Shown: piece by piece, positions 34,589 to 43,639 of the stretch | Layout: every line of letters begins with the position of its first letter | Position numbering within the stretch: the first letter of the stretch is position 1 | NCBI GenBank assembly: GCA_947169885.1 | Contig: CAMVRM010000003.1 | Span: 1 to 64,000, forward strand | Direction of reading: 5' to 3' | From: an uncultured Ruminococcus sp. | GTDB taxonomy: Bacteria; Bacillota; Clostridia; Oscillospirales; Ruminococcaceae | DNA: 64,000 nucleotides | Notes under the pieces: generated by a model | What the model was told of the DNA's origin: nothing | Database searches by the model: none | Seen by the model: the letters and a program-made list of their open reading frames with translations, nothing else | Position numbers and translations under genes: made by a program

Positions 34589-36797
34589 GCTCCCTCAGCA
34601 TTTCCTTTAAGCAGGTATGTCTAAGCATACGGAAATTGTTGTCGATCATTCTCATGACCTGTTCGTTGTCGCCGATGATAACGAGCAGTTTTTTTGCTCT
34701 TGTGACCGCTGTATAGAGCAGATTGCGGTAACAAAGCTTTGCGGAAACACCGCTTATCGAGAGCAGCACCGCTTCAAACTCGCTGCCCTGACTCTTGTGG
34801 ACGGTAATTGCATATGCAAGTTCAAGATCGTCAAGCATATCATAGGTGTACTCAGCCATTCTGCCTTCAAAATCGACTTTGACCGTTTTGGTGTTCTTGT
34901 TGCAGGAGATTATCCGACCGATGTCGCCGTTGAAAATGCCTGCACCGCTCTCGGTCTTTTGTCCGACAGTCCTTTTCCATGTTATTTCATAATCATTTTT
35001 GCGCTGCATCACCTTGTCGCCTGTGCGGTATATCGTGTCATCTTTGGTGAGTTCTGTTTTTCCTGCCGCAGGGGGATTAAGTTCGCTTTGGAGCAGCTTG
35101 TTAAGCGCAAGCGTTCCTGCAAGCCCCTTGCGCATTGGCGACAGCACCTGTATATCGTCATAGGGCGAGTAGCCATACGCTTTCGGCAGGCGTGTCTTGC
35201 ACAGTTCTGCGATAAGCTGTTTCACGCTCTCATGGTCGAGCCGCTGCATATAGAAAAAGTCATTGTCTCTGAGCGACAGATCGATATGTTCACCGCCTAC
35301 TATCCTGTGAGCGTTCATGACGATAGCGCTCTGCTGTGCCTGACGGAATATCCTTGTCAGCCGAACAACAGGCATAACATCGCTGTCCATTATGTCTTTC
35401 AGCACGTTTCCTGCACCAACGCTCGGCAGCTGATCCGAGTCGCCCACAAGCACAAGCTTGCAGTTGAGCCTTATAGCTTTAAGCACCGCTTCAAAAAGCC
35501 GAGTATCCACCATTGACATCTCGTCGATTATAAGAGCATCACAGTCAAGCTTGTTCTTTTCGTTGTGAGAGAATTTCATGACGTTTTCAGATGTCGGAAT
35601 AACTTCAAGCATACGGTGGATCGTTTTTGCGTCCTTGCCCGTTATATCTGTAAGGCGCTTTGCGGCACGTCCTGTCGGAGCGGCGACCATAACGTTCATA
35701 TTAAGCCTGTCATAAAGCTCGATTATCGCATTGAGTGTTGTGGTCTTGCCCGTTCCCGGACCTCCTGTTATGACTAAAAAACCGTATGACAGTGCAAGGT
35801 TTACCGCTTCACGCTGTTTTTCGTCATAACTTATGCCGCTGCTTTTTTCGATCTTGTCGATAAGCCCCGAGAAATCCATTTTCGTGTCATAAGAGCAGTC
35901 TTTCATGACGTTCAGGCGCTCTGAGATATAGTTTTCTGCCGCAAAAAAATCGGGCAGCATTATATAGCGCACATCGTTTTTTATGTAGCAGTAAAGCTGT
36001 TCGTCCTCGAGAAGCCCTGTCAGAACTGTGTCGAAAACGGTGCTGTCGATGCCGAGCATACGGCAGGTATCACGGCATAGTTCGGACTGTGGCAGGCAGG
36101 TGTGACCGTCATCGTTTGCAGCTTCTGCAAGCTTGTATTTTATGCCTGCGGAGACACGTTCCTCGCAGTCGTAAGGCAGTTCAAGCGCAGCGCCCACCTT
36201 GTCCACCGCCTCGAACTTCAGCTCCACTTCAAGACTGCAAAGCAGGTAAGGATTCGAGCGAATGAGCTGTTCGGCATTGCCGCCCCATTTTTTATAAGCG
36301 GAAATGCCTGCCTCCATGCGTATACGGTATTCGTTAAGAAAGATCATGAGCGACCGAACCGCAAAGGCTTTTTTGAACTCCGAAGCGATTTTATTAGCCT
36401 TGTCAGCGCTCACACCATCGACTTCGCACAGGCGTTCGGGTTCTGTCTCCATGATATTGAGCGTGTCTTCGCCGAAATGGTCAACAATGTTTTTTGCTGT
36501 GACCTTGCCGACACCCTTTATCGAGCCGCTCGCAAGGTATTTCCTGATAGCCTCGGCAGAACTCGGGAGCCGCCGCTCGCACACTTCGCAGGAAAACTGT
36601 TCGCCGTACTTGCGGTTAGTCGTATAAAACCCAGTACAAGAAAGCTCCTCGCCCTCCTCGACAATACCAAGATACCCGACAACAGGCACAAGGTCATCTT
36701 CCGTTTTGAGCATGATGACGCAGTAACCGTCCTTTTCGCTGTTATAGATAACTGCGTCGATCTCGCCCTCAATTTTTATAAGTTCTTTATTATCCAT
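34539..36797 (-). CDS. recD2: ATP-dependent RecD2-like DNA helicase
   Basis: 'ITGGPGTGKTTTLNAII', 'DALIIDEMSMVDTRL', 'AYAITVHKSQGSEF'. Confidence 0.96.
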   Translation of the reverse strand: MDNKELIKIEGEIDAVIYNSEKDGYCVIMLKTEDDLVPVVGYLGIVEEGEELSCTGFYTTNRKYGEQFSCEVCERRLPSSAEAIRKYLASGSIKGVGKVTAKNIVDHFGEDTLNIMETEPERLCEVDGVSADKANKIASEFKKAFAVRSLMIFLNEYRIRMEAGISAYKKWGGNAEQLIRSNPYLLCSLEVELKFEAVDKVGAALELPYDCEERVSAGIKYKLAEAANDDGHTCLPQSELCRDTCRMLGIDSTVFDTVLTGLLEDEQLYCYIKNDVRYIMLPDFFAAENYISERLNVMKDCSYDTKMDFSGLIDKIEKSSGISYDEKQREAVNLALSYGFLVITGGPGTGKTTTLNAIIELYDRLNMNVMVAAPTGRAAKRLTDITGKDAKTIHRMLEVIPTSENVMKFSHNEKNKLDCDALIIDEMSMVDTRLFEAVLKAIRLNCKLVLVGDSDQLPSVGAGNVLKDIMDSDVMPVVRLTRIFRQAQQSAIVMNAHRIVGGEHIDLSLRDNDFFYMQRLDHESVKQLIAELCKTRLPKAYGYSPYDDIQVLSPMRKGLAGTLALNKLLQSELNPPAAGKTELTKDDTIYRTGDKVMQRKNDYEITWKRTVGQKTESGAGIFNGDIGRIISCNKNTKTVKVDFEGRMAEYTYDMLDDLELAYAITVHKSQGSEFEAVLLSISGVSAKLCYRNLLYTAVTRAKKLLVIIGDNEQVMRMIDNNFRMLRHTCLKEMLRELDRHEDENAEISWGDT

Positions 36798-36804
36798 ACC
36801 GCTC

Positions 36805-37176
36805 CTAAGAATAGTAATTCCTTATCAAATGATCTTTCAGCGCCGAGATATGCACCACCTCGACAAGTTTCAGTTCCTGTGCAAGTTCTTTTGCAAGAAA
36901 GCTGTTTGGACAGTTCTCGTTTATGACAAGCAGTATCCGTTTTGAATCCGTCTCGTCCGAGAAAAGTTCGTCATGACAGCAGGCTCTGACCCTGAGTTCG
37001 AGCTGTTGGTCATCTTCACGCACAGGAATAAGTATCAGCGCATCTGTTTTCGTTCTGTTCAGATTGCTCCTTGCCCTTAAATATACGCTCAGAGCCGCCG
37101 CCGCAACAAGAATTATCAGAAATACCGCTTCAAACATAAGTATCACCGCCGATGTAAAAATATTCTGATACATCAT
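36805..37176 (-). CDS. Hypothetical membrane-anchored protein
   Basis: N-terminal TM; 123 aa; no recognised family. Confidence 0.6.
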   Translation of the reverse strand: MMYQNIFTSAVILMFEAVFLIILVAAAALSVYLRARSNLNRTKTDALILIPVREDDQQLELRVRACCHDELFSDETDSKRILLVINENCPNSFLAKELAQELKLVEVVHISALKDHLIRNYYS

Positions 37177-37207
37177 ATGCGGCGAAATTTATTTGCGTGC
37201 GCTAAAA

Positions 37208-37241
37208 TAAAAACAGGACGCTCCCGTGACCGAAAGCGTCC
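37208..37241 (-). terminator. Terminator downstream of pnp
   Basis: GGACGCT (37216-37222) / AGCGTCC (37235-37241) stem; minus strand runs into TGTTTTTATTTT. Confidence 0.75.
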
Positions 37242-37273
37242 CATGTTATTATGTGTACGTTTGTACTCAGCTA

Positions 37274-39391
37274 TCAGCCTTTGTTAGCCTTTTTAGCAGC
37301 GATCTCAGCAAGAGCATCCTTTCTTGAAAGGCTTATCTTGCCCTGATTGTCGATGTCCATGACTTTAACAAGGATCTCGTCTCCGACAGAAACAACGTCT
37401 TCGACCTTTTCAACTCTATCCTTGTCAAGCTTGGAAATGTGGCACAGACCGTCCTTGCCGGGAGCGATCTCTACAAATGCGCCGAAATTCTTGATAGAAA
37501 CAACTTTACCCTTGTAGATAGCGCCGATCTCGGGATCGTTTGCGATAGTGTTGATTATCGAGATCGCACGGTTTGCCTTGTCAAGATCAAGACCCGAAAC
37601 GAATACGTTGCCGTCCTCGTTGATGTCGATCTTAACATCGCAGTCAGCGCTGATCTTCTGAATGACCTTTCCGCCCGAACCGATAACTTCACGGATCTTG
37701 TCAACAGGAACCTTAGTGGTGAGCATCTTGGGTGCCCACTTGTTAACAGTCGCACGAGGCTCAGGGATAGCTTTCAGCATGATCTCGTCAAGGATATAGT
37801 TTCTTGCCTTGTGAGTCTTAGCGAATGCTTCCTTGATGATGTCATAGGTCAGACCGTCAACCTTGATGTCCACCTGAATAGCAGTGATACCGTTCTTAGT
37901 ACCGCCTACCTTGAAGTCCATATCGCCGTAGAAATCTTCAAGACCCTGAATGTCTACCATAGTCATCCAGCTGCCGTCTTCCTTGGTGATAAGACCGCAG
38001 GAAATGCCTGCAACGGGTGCTTTTATCGGAACGCCTGCGTCCATAAGCGCAAGTGTCGAACCGCAGATAGAACCCTGCGAAGTCGAACCATTAGAAGAAA
38101 GCACCTCGGAAACCATTCTTATTGCATAGGGGAACTCCTCAACAGAGGGGATAACAGGAGCGAGTGCTTTTTCAGCAAGTGCGCCGTGACCTATCTCACG
38201 TCTTCCGGGACCTCTGGAAGGCTTTGTCTCGCCGACAGAATAGCTGGGGAAGTTGTAGTGGTGGATATATCTCTTGGAAGTTTCCTCATCGATACCGTCA
38301 AGCTTCTGAGCATCGCTTACGGGACCGAGTGTGCAGATAGTCAGCACCTGTGTCTGACCTCTTGTGAACAGACCCGAACCGTGAACTCTGGGCAGCAGAC
38401 CAACTTCGGAAGCGAGCGGTCTGATCTCATCGATACCTCTGCCGTCAACACGCTTACCCTCATAGAGCCAGTTGCGGACGATCTTCTTCTGGAGCTTGTA
38501 AAGCACTTCATCAAGCATTGCAGCCTGATCGGGATACTGCTCGTCATACTTCTCGTGAACAGCATCATAGATAGGCTTCAGTCTTGCGTCACGAACGTTC
38601 TTGTCATCGGTGTCAAGAGCGACCTTGACATCTTCGCCGACCATAGCTTCAACAGCATCGAACAGGTCATGGTCGATCTCCATAGACTGGAACTCGAACT
38701 TAGGTTTGCCGATCTGAGCCTTTATATCGTTGATGAATGCGATCATCTTCTTGATCTCGGTGTGACCTGCAATGATAGCTTCGAGCATAAGATCATCGGG
38801 AATTTCGTCAGCGCCTGCTTCGATCATAACGATCTTTTCCATTGTGCCTGCAACGGTAAGGTTCAGGTGGTTTTTTGCTCTCTGTTCAAGGTCGGGGTTG
38901 AGGACGATCTCGCCGTCAACAAGACCAACGCTGATGCCTGCAATAGGACCGTTCCACGGGATATCCGAGATAGCGATAGCGATAGAAGCAGCGCACATAC
39001 CTGCGATCTCAGGCGAACAGTCGGGGTCAACAGCCATGACTGTCATGACTACCGATACATCATTTCTCATGTCCTTGGGGAACAGAGGTCTGATAGGACG
39101 ATCGACCATTCTTGAAGCAAGGATAGCCTTGTCAGTCGGTTTGCCCTCACGTTTTGTGAAGCTTCCGGGGATCTTTCCTACCGAATAGAGCTTTTCCTCA
39201 AAGTCAACGGACAGAGGGAAAAAGTCGATGCCGTCACGGGGCTTAGCCGATGCCGTAACGTTTGCCATAACGACTGTCTCGCCATAGCGGACCCAGCACG
39301 AGCCGTTTGCAAGTCCGCAGGTCTTGCCCGTTTCAACTACGAACGGTCTGCCTGCATATGTAGTTTCAAATTTCCTGTAATTCTCAAACAT
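37274..39391 (-). CDS. pnp: Polyribonucleotide nucleotidyltransferase (PNPase)
   Basis: 'GRPFVVETGKTCGLANGSCWVRYGETVVMANVTAS', 'SNGSTSQGSICGSTLALMDAGVPI', KH 'IREVIGSGGKVIQKI', S1 domain. Confidence 0.98.
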   Translation of the reverse strand: MFENYRKFETTYAGRPFVVETGKTCGLANGSCWVRYGETVVMANVTASAKPRDGIDFFPLSVDFEEKLYSVGKIPGSFTKREGKPTDKAILASRMVDRPIRPLFPKDMRNDVSVVMTVMAVDPDCSPEIAGMCAASIAIAISDIPWNGPIAGISVGLVDGEIVLNPDLEQRAKNHLNLTVAGTMEKIVMIEAGADEIPDDLMLEAIIAGHTEIKKMIAFINDIKAQIGKPKFEFQSMEIDHDLFDAVEAMVGEDVKVALDTDDKNVRDARLKPIYDAVHEKYDEQYPDQAAMLDEVLYKLQKKIVRNWLYEGKRVDGRGIDEIRPLASEVGLLPRVHGSGLFTRGQTQVLTICTLGPVSDAQKLDGIDEETSKRYIHHYNFPSYSVGETKPSRGPGRREIGHGALAEKALAPVIPSVEEFPYAIRMVSEVLSSNGSTSQGSICGSTLALMDAGVPIKAPVAGISCGLITKEDGSWMTMVDIQGLEDFYGDMDFKVGGTKNGITAIQVDIKVDGLTYDIIKEAFAKTHKARNYILDEIMLKAIPEPRATVNKWAPKMLTTKVPVDKIREVIGSGGKVIQKISADCDVKIDINEDGNVFVSGLDLDKANRAISIINTIANDPEIGAIYKGKVVSIKNFGAFVEIAPGKDGLCHISKLDKDRVEKVEDVVSVGDEILVKVMDIDNQGKISLSRKDALAEIAAKKANKG

Positions 39392-39422
39392 TATCCAACA
39401 ATTCCTTTCATGTTGCGGTAAC

Positions 39423-39498
39423 GGTGAACATTTAGCAATAAACACAATGCAAAGCACATTTTCTTTTTGCACTCTGTTTATCGCTAAGGGCGTTCACC
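39423..39498 (-). ncRNA. Long imperfect hairpin in the rpsO-pnp intergenic RNA (candidate pnp leader / RNase III site)
   Basis: GGTGAAC/GTTCACC, TAGC/GCTA, ATAAAC/GTTTAT and TGCAAA/TTTGCA nest symmetrically between 39423 and 39498, about 32 nt upstream of the pnp ATG. Confidence 0.6.
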
Positions 39499-39532
39499 GC
39501 CGCCTGTCCCTGCAAGCACATAAACACTAAAA

Positions 39533-39559
39533 GGCAGAAGCGGTTTTGACCGCTCTGCC
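39533..39559 (-). terminator. Weak intrinsic terminator/attenuator between rpsO and pnp
   Basis: GGCAGAAGCGG / CCGCTCTGCC stem (39533-39543 / 39550-39559), minus strand followed by TTTTAG. Confidence 0.6.
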
Positions 39560-39571
39560 CGTGTTTTTTGA

Positions 39572-39838
39572 TTACTTACGCAGACCCAGCTTTTCGATGA
39601 CAGCTCTGTATCTCTCGATGTCCTTGCTCTTTAAGTAGTTAAGAAGATTTCTTCTCTTACCTACCATTTTCAGCAGACCACGTCTGGAATGGTGATCTTT
39701 CTTGTGTGTTTTCAGGTGCTCGGTAAGGTCGTTGATGCGCTTTGTAAGGATAGCGATCTGTACCTCGGGCGAACCTGTGTCGGATTCGTGAGTTCTGTTA
39801 GCTACGATAACAGCTGTTTTTTCGTCTTTTCTAAGCAT
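39572..39838 (-). CDS. rpsO: 30S ribosomal protein S15
   Basis: '[77 protein letters not shown]'; SD AAAGAGG. Confidence 0.99.
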   Translation of the reverse strand: MLRKDEKTAVIVANRTHESDTGSPEVQIAILTKRINDLTEHLKTHKKDHHSRRGLLKMVGKRRNLLNYLKSKDIERYRAVIEKLGLRK

Positions 39839-39975
39839 TTTAAATACCTCTTTCCCGGGGGGCTGCCCCGTAAATTCCTGCAAGGAAGTAAACGGCAGGT
39901 ATCATTCTCCGAGCGGAGCTTTACCCGTTAACTGCCTTTGCGGATAGACTTGCTGCGCCAAAGATTCCGCAACAA
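39839..39975 (-). promoter_or_regulatory. Structured rpsO leader (candidate S15 autoregulatory leader)
   Basis: About 140-nt 5' UTR with nested pairings GGCAG (39894-39898)/CTGCC (39932-39936), CTCC/GGAG, and a competing AACGG/CCGTT. Confidence 0.5.
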
Positions 39976-39980
39976 ATATT

Positions 39981-40009
39981 ATTATACACCAAATACCGCA
40001 GTTTGTAAA
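39981..40009 (-). promoter_or_regulatory. Promoter TTTACA-N17-TATAAT for rpsO
   Basis: Minus strand TTTACA (40009-40004), 17-nt spacer, TATAAT (39986-39981). Confidence 0.7.
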
Positions 40010-40041
40010 GAGCATTAACACAAATTTTACAATTGTGCTTA

Positions 40042-40968
40042 TCAGGTATGCAGGAACAGTTTGTTCCATGCGTTTCTTTCCTTGCCGTCTGCTTCTTCGG
40101 GCTGCTCGCCGCCGATAAGACCGTTCTGCTGCAATGCCGCAGTCAGAGTGTTCTGCATAAGCATAGCGATAGTCATAGGACCAACGCCGCCGGGAACAGG
40201 AGTGATATAGCCTGCCTTGTCCTTGCAGTTCTCAAAGTCAACGTCTCCGCAGAGCTTGCCGTTTTCGTCACGATCCATACCAACGTCAATGACCACTGCG
40301 CCCTCCTTGATGTAATCGGCAGTGATGATCTTAGGCTTGCCGACTGCCGCAACGAGAATATCTGCCTGCGAGCATATCTCGGGGAGGTTCTTTGTCTTTG
40401 AATGGCAGATCGTGACTGTTCCGCTTTCGTGCAGCAGAAGCATTGCCATAGGCTTGCCGACGATGTTGCTTCTTCCGATAACAACGCACTGCTTGCCTGC
40501 TACCTCAACGCCTGTCGAGTGGATAAGTTCCATAACGCCCGCAGGTGTGCAGGGCAGGAAGCTGTAATCGCCGATCATTATCTTGCCGACGTTTACGGGA
40601 TGGAATGCGTCAACATCTTTTTCTGCCTTGATGTTGTTGATTATCACCTTGTCGTCAAGATGCTTTGGCAGCGGCAGCTGAACGAGGATGCCGTTTACTT
40701 TCGGGTCGTTGTTCAGCTTGTCGATAAGTTCAAGCAGCTGTTCCTCGGTAGTCTCTTCGGGCAGTGCATACTCATAGGAAGTGAAGCCGACAGCCTCGCA
40801 CGCAAGCTTTTTGTTGCGGACATAGACCTTTGATGCAGGGTCTTCGCCAACAATAACTACTGCAAGTCCTACCTCGATCCCTTTCTCTGCTTTGAGTGCG
40901 GCAGTCTCCTTTGCGATCCTTGCCTTAACGTCAGCAGAGACCTGTTTTCCGTCGATTATCTTACTCAT
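40042..40968 (-). CDS. folD: Bifunctional methylenetetrahydrofolate dehydrogenase/cyclohydrolase
   Basis: 'NGILVQLPLPKHLD', 'CTPAGVMELI', 'VVIGRSNIVGKPMAMLLL', 'ITPVPGGVGPMTIAMLMQNT'. Confidence 0.98.
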   Translation of the reverse strand: MSKIIDGKQVSADVKARIAKETAALKAEKGIEVGLAVVIVGEDPASKVYVRNKKLACEAVGFTSYEYALPEETTEEQLLELIDKLNNDPKVNGILVQLPLPKHLDDKVIINNIKAEKDVDAFHPVNVGKIMIGDYSFLPCTPAGVMELIHSTGVEVAGKQCVVIGRSNIVGKPMAMLLLHESGTVTICHSKTKNLPEICSQADILVAAVGKPKIITADYIKEGAVVIDVGMDRDENGKLCGDVDFENCKDKAGYITPVPGGVGPMTIAMLMQNTLTAALQQNGLIGGEQPEEADGKERNAWNKLFLHT

Positions 40969-40996
40969 GATCGTTCCGTCCTTTCATATATATAAA

Positions 40997-42331
40997 TTAT
41001 TCTTCGGTGTTATCTTCCTCGTCATCGCCTAAGATAGAAGTATAACCGTCATTTTCCTCAGTCTCAGTCTTTTCGGCAGCGGCAGTAAATGTTCCGCCGA
41101 ACTTTTCGGCGTATTCGCCTTTGAGTTTAGCAAGCTCCTTTTCGTCATGAGACTTCTTTGCAGCAGCGATCTTTGCTTTGAGTTCTTTCTTTTCCGAATG
41201 CAGTTCGGCAGCTTTTTTCTTTGCTTCTTCCTTGGCGGTCTTGCCGAATTTCTTATCGAACTCTTTTTCAAGTTCAGCAAAGCTTTCGCCTTTTTTCTTA
41301 GCTTCTGCGATCTTCTTTTTCAGTTCGGTGCGTTCCTTTTCGTTTGCTTCGTAAGCTTCAACAGCTGCAAGCTGACGCTTTGAAAGTTCGGTCTGATAGA
41401 AGAACTTGTAGTTTGAGCGCTTGACAGAACTGCGGAATATGATTATCAGCACGAGCGAAGCAAGCACGCAAGTTCCCGCAACAAGCTGTGATACCTTGAT
41501 ATTCGCAATATAGAGTGAGTCTGTTCTTGTGCTTTCGATGAAAAAGCGTCCCAGTCCGTAAAGTCCCGAGTAGAGCAGAAATACTTCGCCGTCAAACTTG
41601 CGGTGCTTAAAATAAAGGTGAAGTATCACAAAGCACACCGCACACCAGAGCGATTCATAAAGAAAACACGGGTGGACGGGCGCATATGAGAACACCTTTT
41701 GTCCCAGATCATCAAAGTGCAGTGCGATGTAGTCAGAGGTGGACTTGCTTATCATGCCCCACGGCAGGTCGGTGTTAGAGCCGAAGGCTTCCTGATTAAA
41801 GAAGTTGCCCCAGCGCCCTATTCCCTGCCCTATAAGAAAGCAGGGCGCAACAACGTCAAGTATAGCCGCAAGTTTCACTCCTCGAAGCTTTGTGACGATG
41901 CCGCCTACCAGTATTGCACCGATAAGTCCGCCGTATATCGCAAGTCCGCCGTCACGGTAGCGGAAGAAATCGCTCCAGCCGATGTCGTCATTGAATGCGA
42001 TATAATATGCTCTTGCGCCGAGTATCGCACCAACAAATCCCGAAAGAACTGCATCTGTTGCTCTGTCGGGGTCGATGCCCACCGACTTCATCTTGCGAAA
42101 ACCGTACATCATCGCAAGAAGAATGCCTGCCGCTATGAGAAATCCGTACCAGTATATCTTGAAATTCGTGCCCGGTATCGTCAGCAGAACACGGTCTATA
42201 TTTATTCCCTCACGGAAAATATTGTTGCCGCTGCCGAAATTCGGGAAAAAGACCTTGTCGGGGTTTTCAATCATTTTTTTGCGTACTTCCTCGCTTACCT
42301 GTTCAACGAAGTATGTCGCTGTCTGTTGCAT
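40997..42331 (-). CDS. lgt: Prolipoprotein diacylglyceryl transferase with a long charged C-terminal extension
   Basis: 'GGLAIYGGLIGAILVGG', 'GRWGNFFNQEAFG', 'HPCFLYESLW'; last about 110 aa are K/E/A-rich. Confidence 0.95.
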   Translation of the reverse strand: MQQTATYFVEQVSEEVRKKMIENPDKVFFPNFGSGNNIFREGINIDRVLLTIPGTNFKIYWYGFLIAAGILLAMMYGFRKMKSVGIDPDRATDAVLSGFVGAILGARAYYIAFNDDIGWSDFFRYRDGGLAIYGGLIGAILVGGIVTKLRGVKLAAILDVVAPCFLIGQGIGRWGNFFNQEAFGSNTDLPWGMISKSTSDYIALHFDDLGQKVFSYAPVHPCFLYESLWCAVCFVILHLYFKHRKFDGEVFLLYSGLYGLGRFFIESTRTDSLYIANIKVSQLVAGTCVLASLVLIIIFRSSVKRSNYKFFYQTELSKRQLAAVEAYEANEKERTELKKKIAEAKKKGESFAELEKEFDKKFGKTAKEEAKKKAAELHSEKKELKAKIAAAKKSHDEKELAKLKGEYAEKFGGTFTAAAEKTETEENDGYTSILGDDEEDNTEE

Positions 42332-42361
42332 TTTACTAACATATCCTTTCCTGAAATAGGA

Positions 42362-43639
42362 TCATTTGATGACCGAAAGGGTCATATTGTCCGTGTCGAG
42401 AAGTTCCCTTGCCGCCTTGTTGACATCTTCGAGAGTTATGCTGCTGAGAACTTTTTCCTGAGCAAATGCGTTCTCGCCGATGAAATAATATGCAAGCATA
42501 TTCTCGGCAACGGATTCAGGGTTGTTCCTGTCACGCACTTCTCCGCCGAATTCGGCTTTTTTGAGCAGTGCATGGTCTTCTGCCGAAAAGCCCTCACGCT
42601 TGACACGCTCGATCTCCTCGCAGATGATGTCGCAGACTTTCTGCGGCTGTTCCGATTCGCCCGAAAATATCAGCGAAAAAAATCCTCTGCCGTCAAATAC
42701 CTCAGTGCCGAGCTGACCCATAACAAGTTTTTCGTCACGCAGCCGCTTTTGAAGGTCTGACATTTTTCCTGCGAGAAGTGTCAGCATGAGCGAAGCGGTC
42801 GTTTCTCTGACGAGCATATCTTTTGTTTCGCAGGGAGCGCACTTGAAACCGATGTTGAATATCGGCAGTCCCACGCCGAAGCTTTCCTCAACGAATTTTT
42901 CGGTAACTTCAAGCGGTTCATCGGGCATCTTAACTTCTACCTGCTTGTCCTCGCCCGTGATAAGGCATTCATCGCAGAGTGCGATAACTTCGTCAACATC
43001 AAGCCTGCCTGCTATCGAAAGCACCATATTGTGCAGATCATAGAACGCATAGTAGCACTTATAGAGCAGTTCCGGAGTAATCTCCCTGATAGATTCCTCA
43101 CTGCCTGCAATATCCACTCTGACGGGGTGTACTTTGTACATGGCATTGAGCAGATTGTAAAAGCAGCGTCTTTTCGGCATATCAAGGGTCATGCGTATCT
43201 CCTGAGCGATTATGCCTTGCTCTTTGTCAACATTCTCCTGAGTGAAGTAAGGCTTCTGGACAAAATCCAGAAGTATTTTCAGTGACGGCAGATAATTGTC
43301 GGTGCAGGAAAACAGATATATCGTGTTCTCAAAGCCCGTCATGGCGTTGCCGTCAGCACCCGTTTCGGCGTATAACTCAAAAACGTCAGTGTCCTCATTC
43401 TCGAAAAGCTTGTGTTCGAGATAGTGGGCGATTCCGTCAGGAACTGTCACAAAATCCTCATCATCGGCAGTCTTGAAGCAGTTGATTATCGAACCGTAAT
43501 TCGTGCCGAACATTGCTGCGGTCGTAACATAATCGTCCATAGGCGCAAGCAGCAGGTCAAGTCCCGACTTGTGATGCACAAGTTTATAGCTGTTGCCTGT
43601 GCGTTCATCGGTGATTGTTTCGATAGTTGTCTTATTCAT
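42362..43639 (-). CDS. M16 family metallopeptidase (YmfH-like)
   Basis: 'GIAHYLEHKLFENE' HxxEH motif; ATG at 43639. Confidence 0.92.
   Translation of the reverse strand: MNKTTIETITDERTGNSYKLVHHKSGLDLLLAPMDDYVTTAAMFGTNYGSIINCFKTADDEDFVTVPDGIAHYLEHKLFENEDTDVFELYAETGADGNAMTGFENTIYLFSCTDNYLPSLKILLDFVQKPYFTQENVDKEQGIIAQEIRMTLDMPKRRCFYNLLNAMYKVHPVRVDIAGSEESIREITPELLYKCYYAFYDLHNMVLSIAGRLDVDEVIALCDECLITGEDKQVEVKMPDEPLEVTEKFVEESFGVGLPIFNIGFKCAPCETKDMLVRETTASLMLTLLAGKMSDLQKRLRDEKLVMGQLGTEVFDGRGFFSLIFSGESEQPQKVCDIICEEIERVKREGFSAEDHALLKKAEFGGEVRDRNNPESVAENMLAYYFIGENAFAQEKVLSSITLEDVNKAARELLDTDNMTLSVIK

Noticed and set aside
34617-36926. Large plus-strand ORFs opposite recD2 (34617..35516 and 36102..36926)
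   Set aside because: Antisense to a well-recognised helicase; composition typical of shadow ORFs.
37439-39115. 558-aa plus-strand ORF opposite pnp
   Set aside because: Antisense shadow of a clear, conserved pnp gene; Cys/Ser/Asn-rich composition with no family resemblance.
41699-42760. 353-aa plus-strand ORF opposite lgt and the M16 gene
   Set aside because: Spans two real minus-strand genes; no SD or protein-family features; codon-mirroring artefact.
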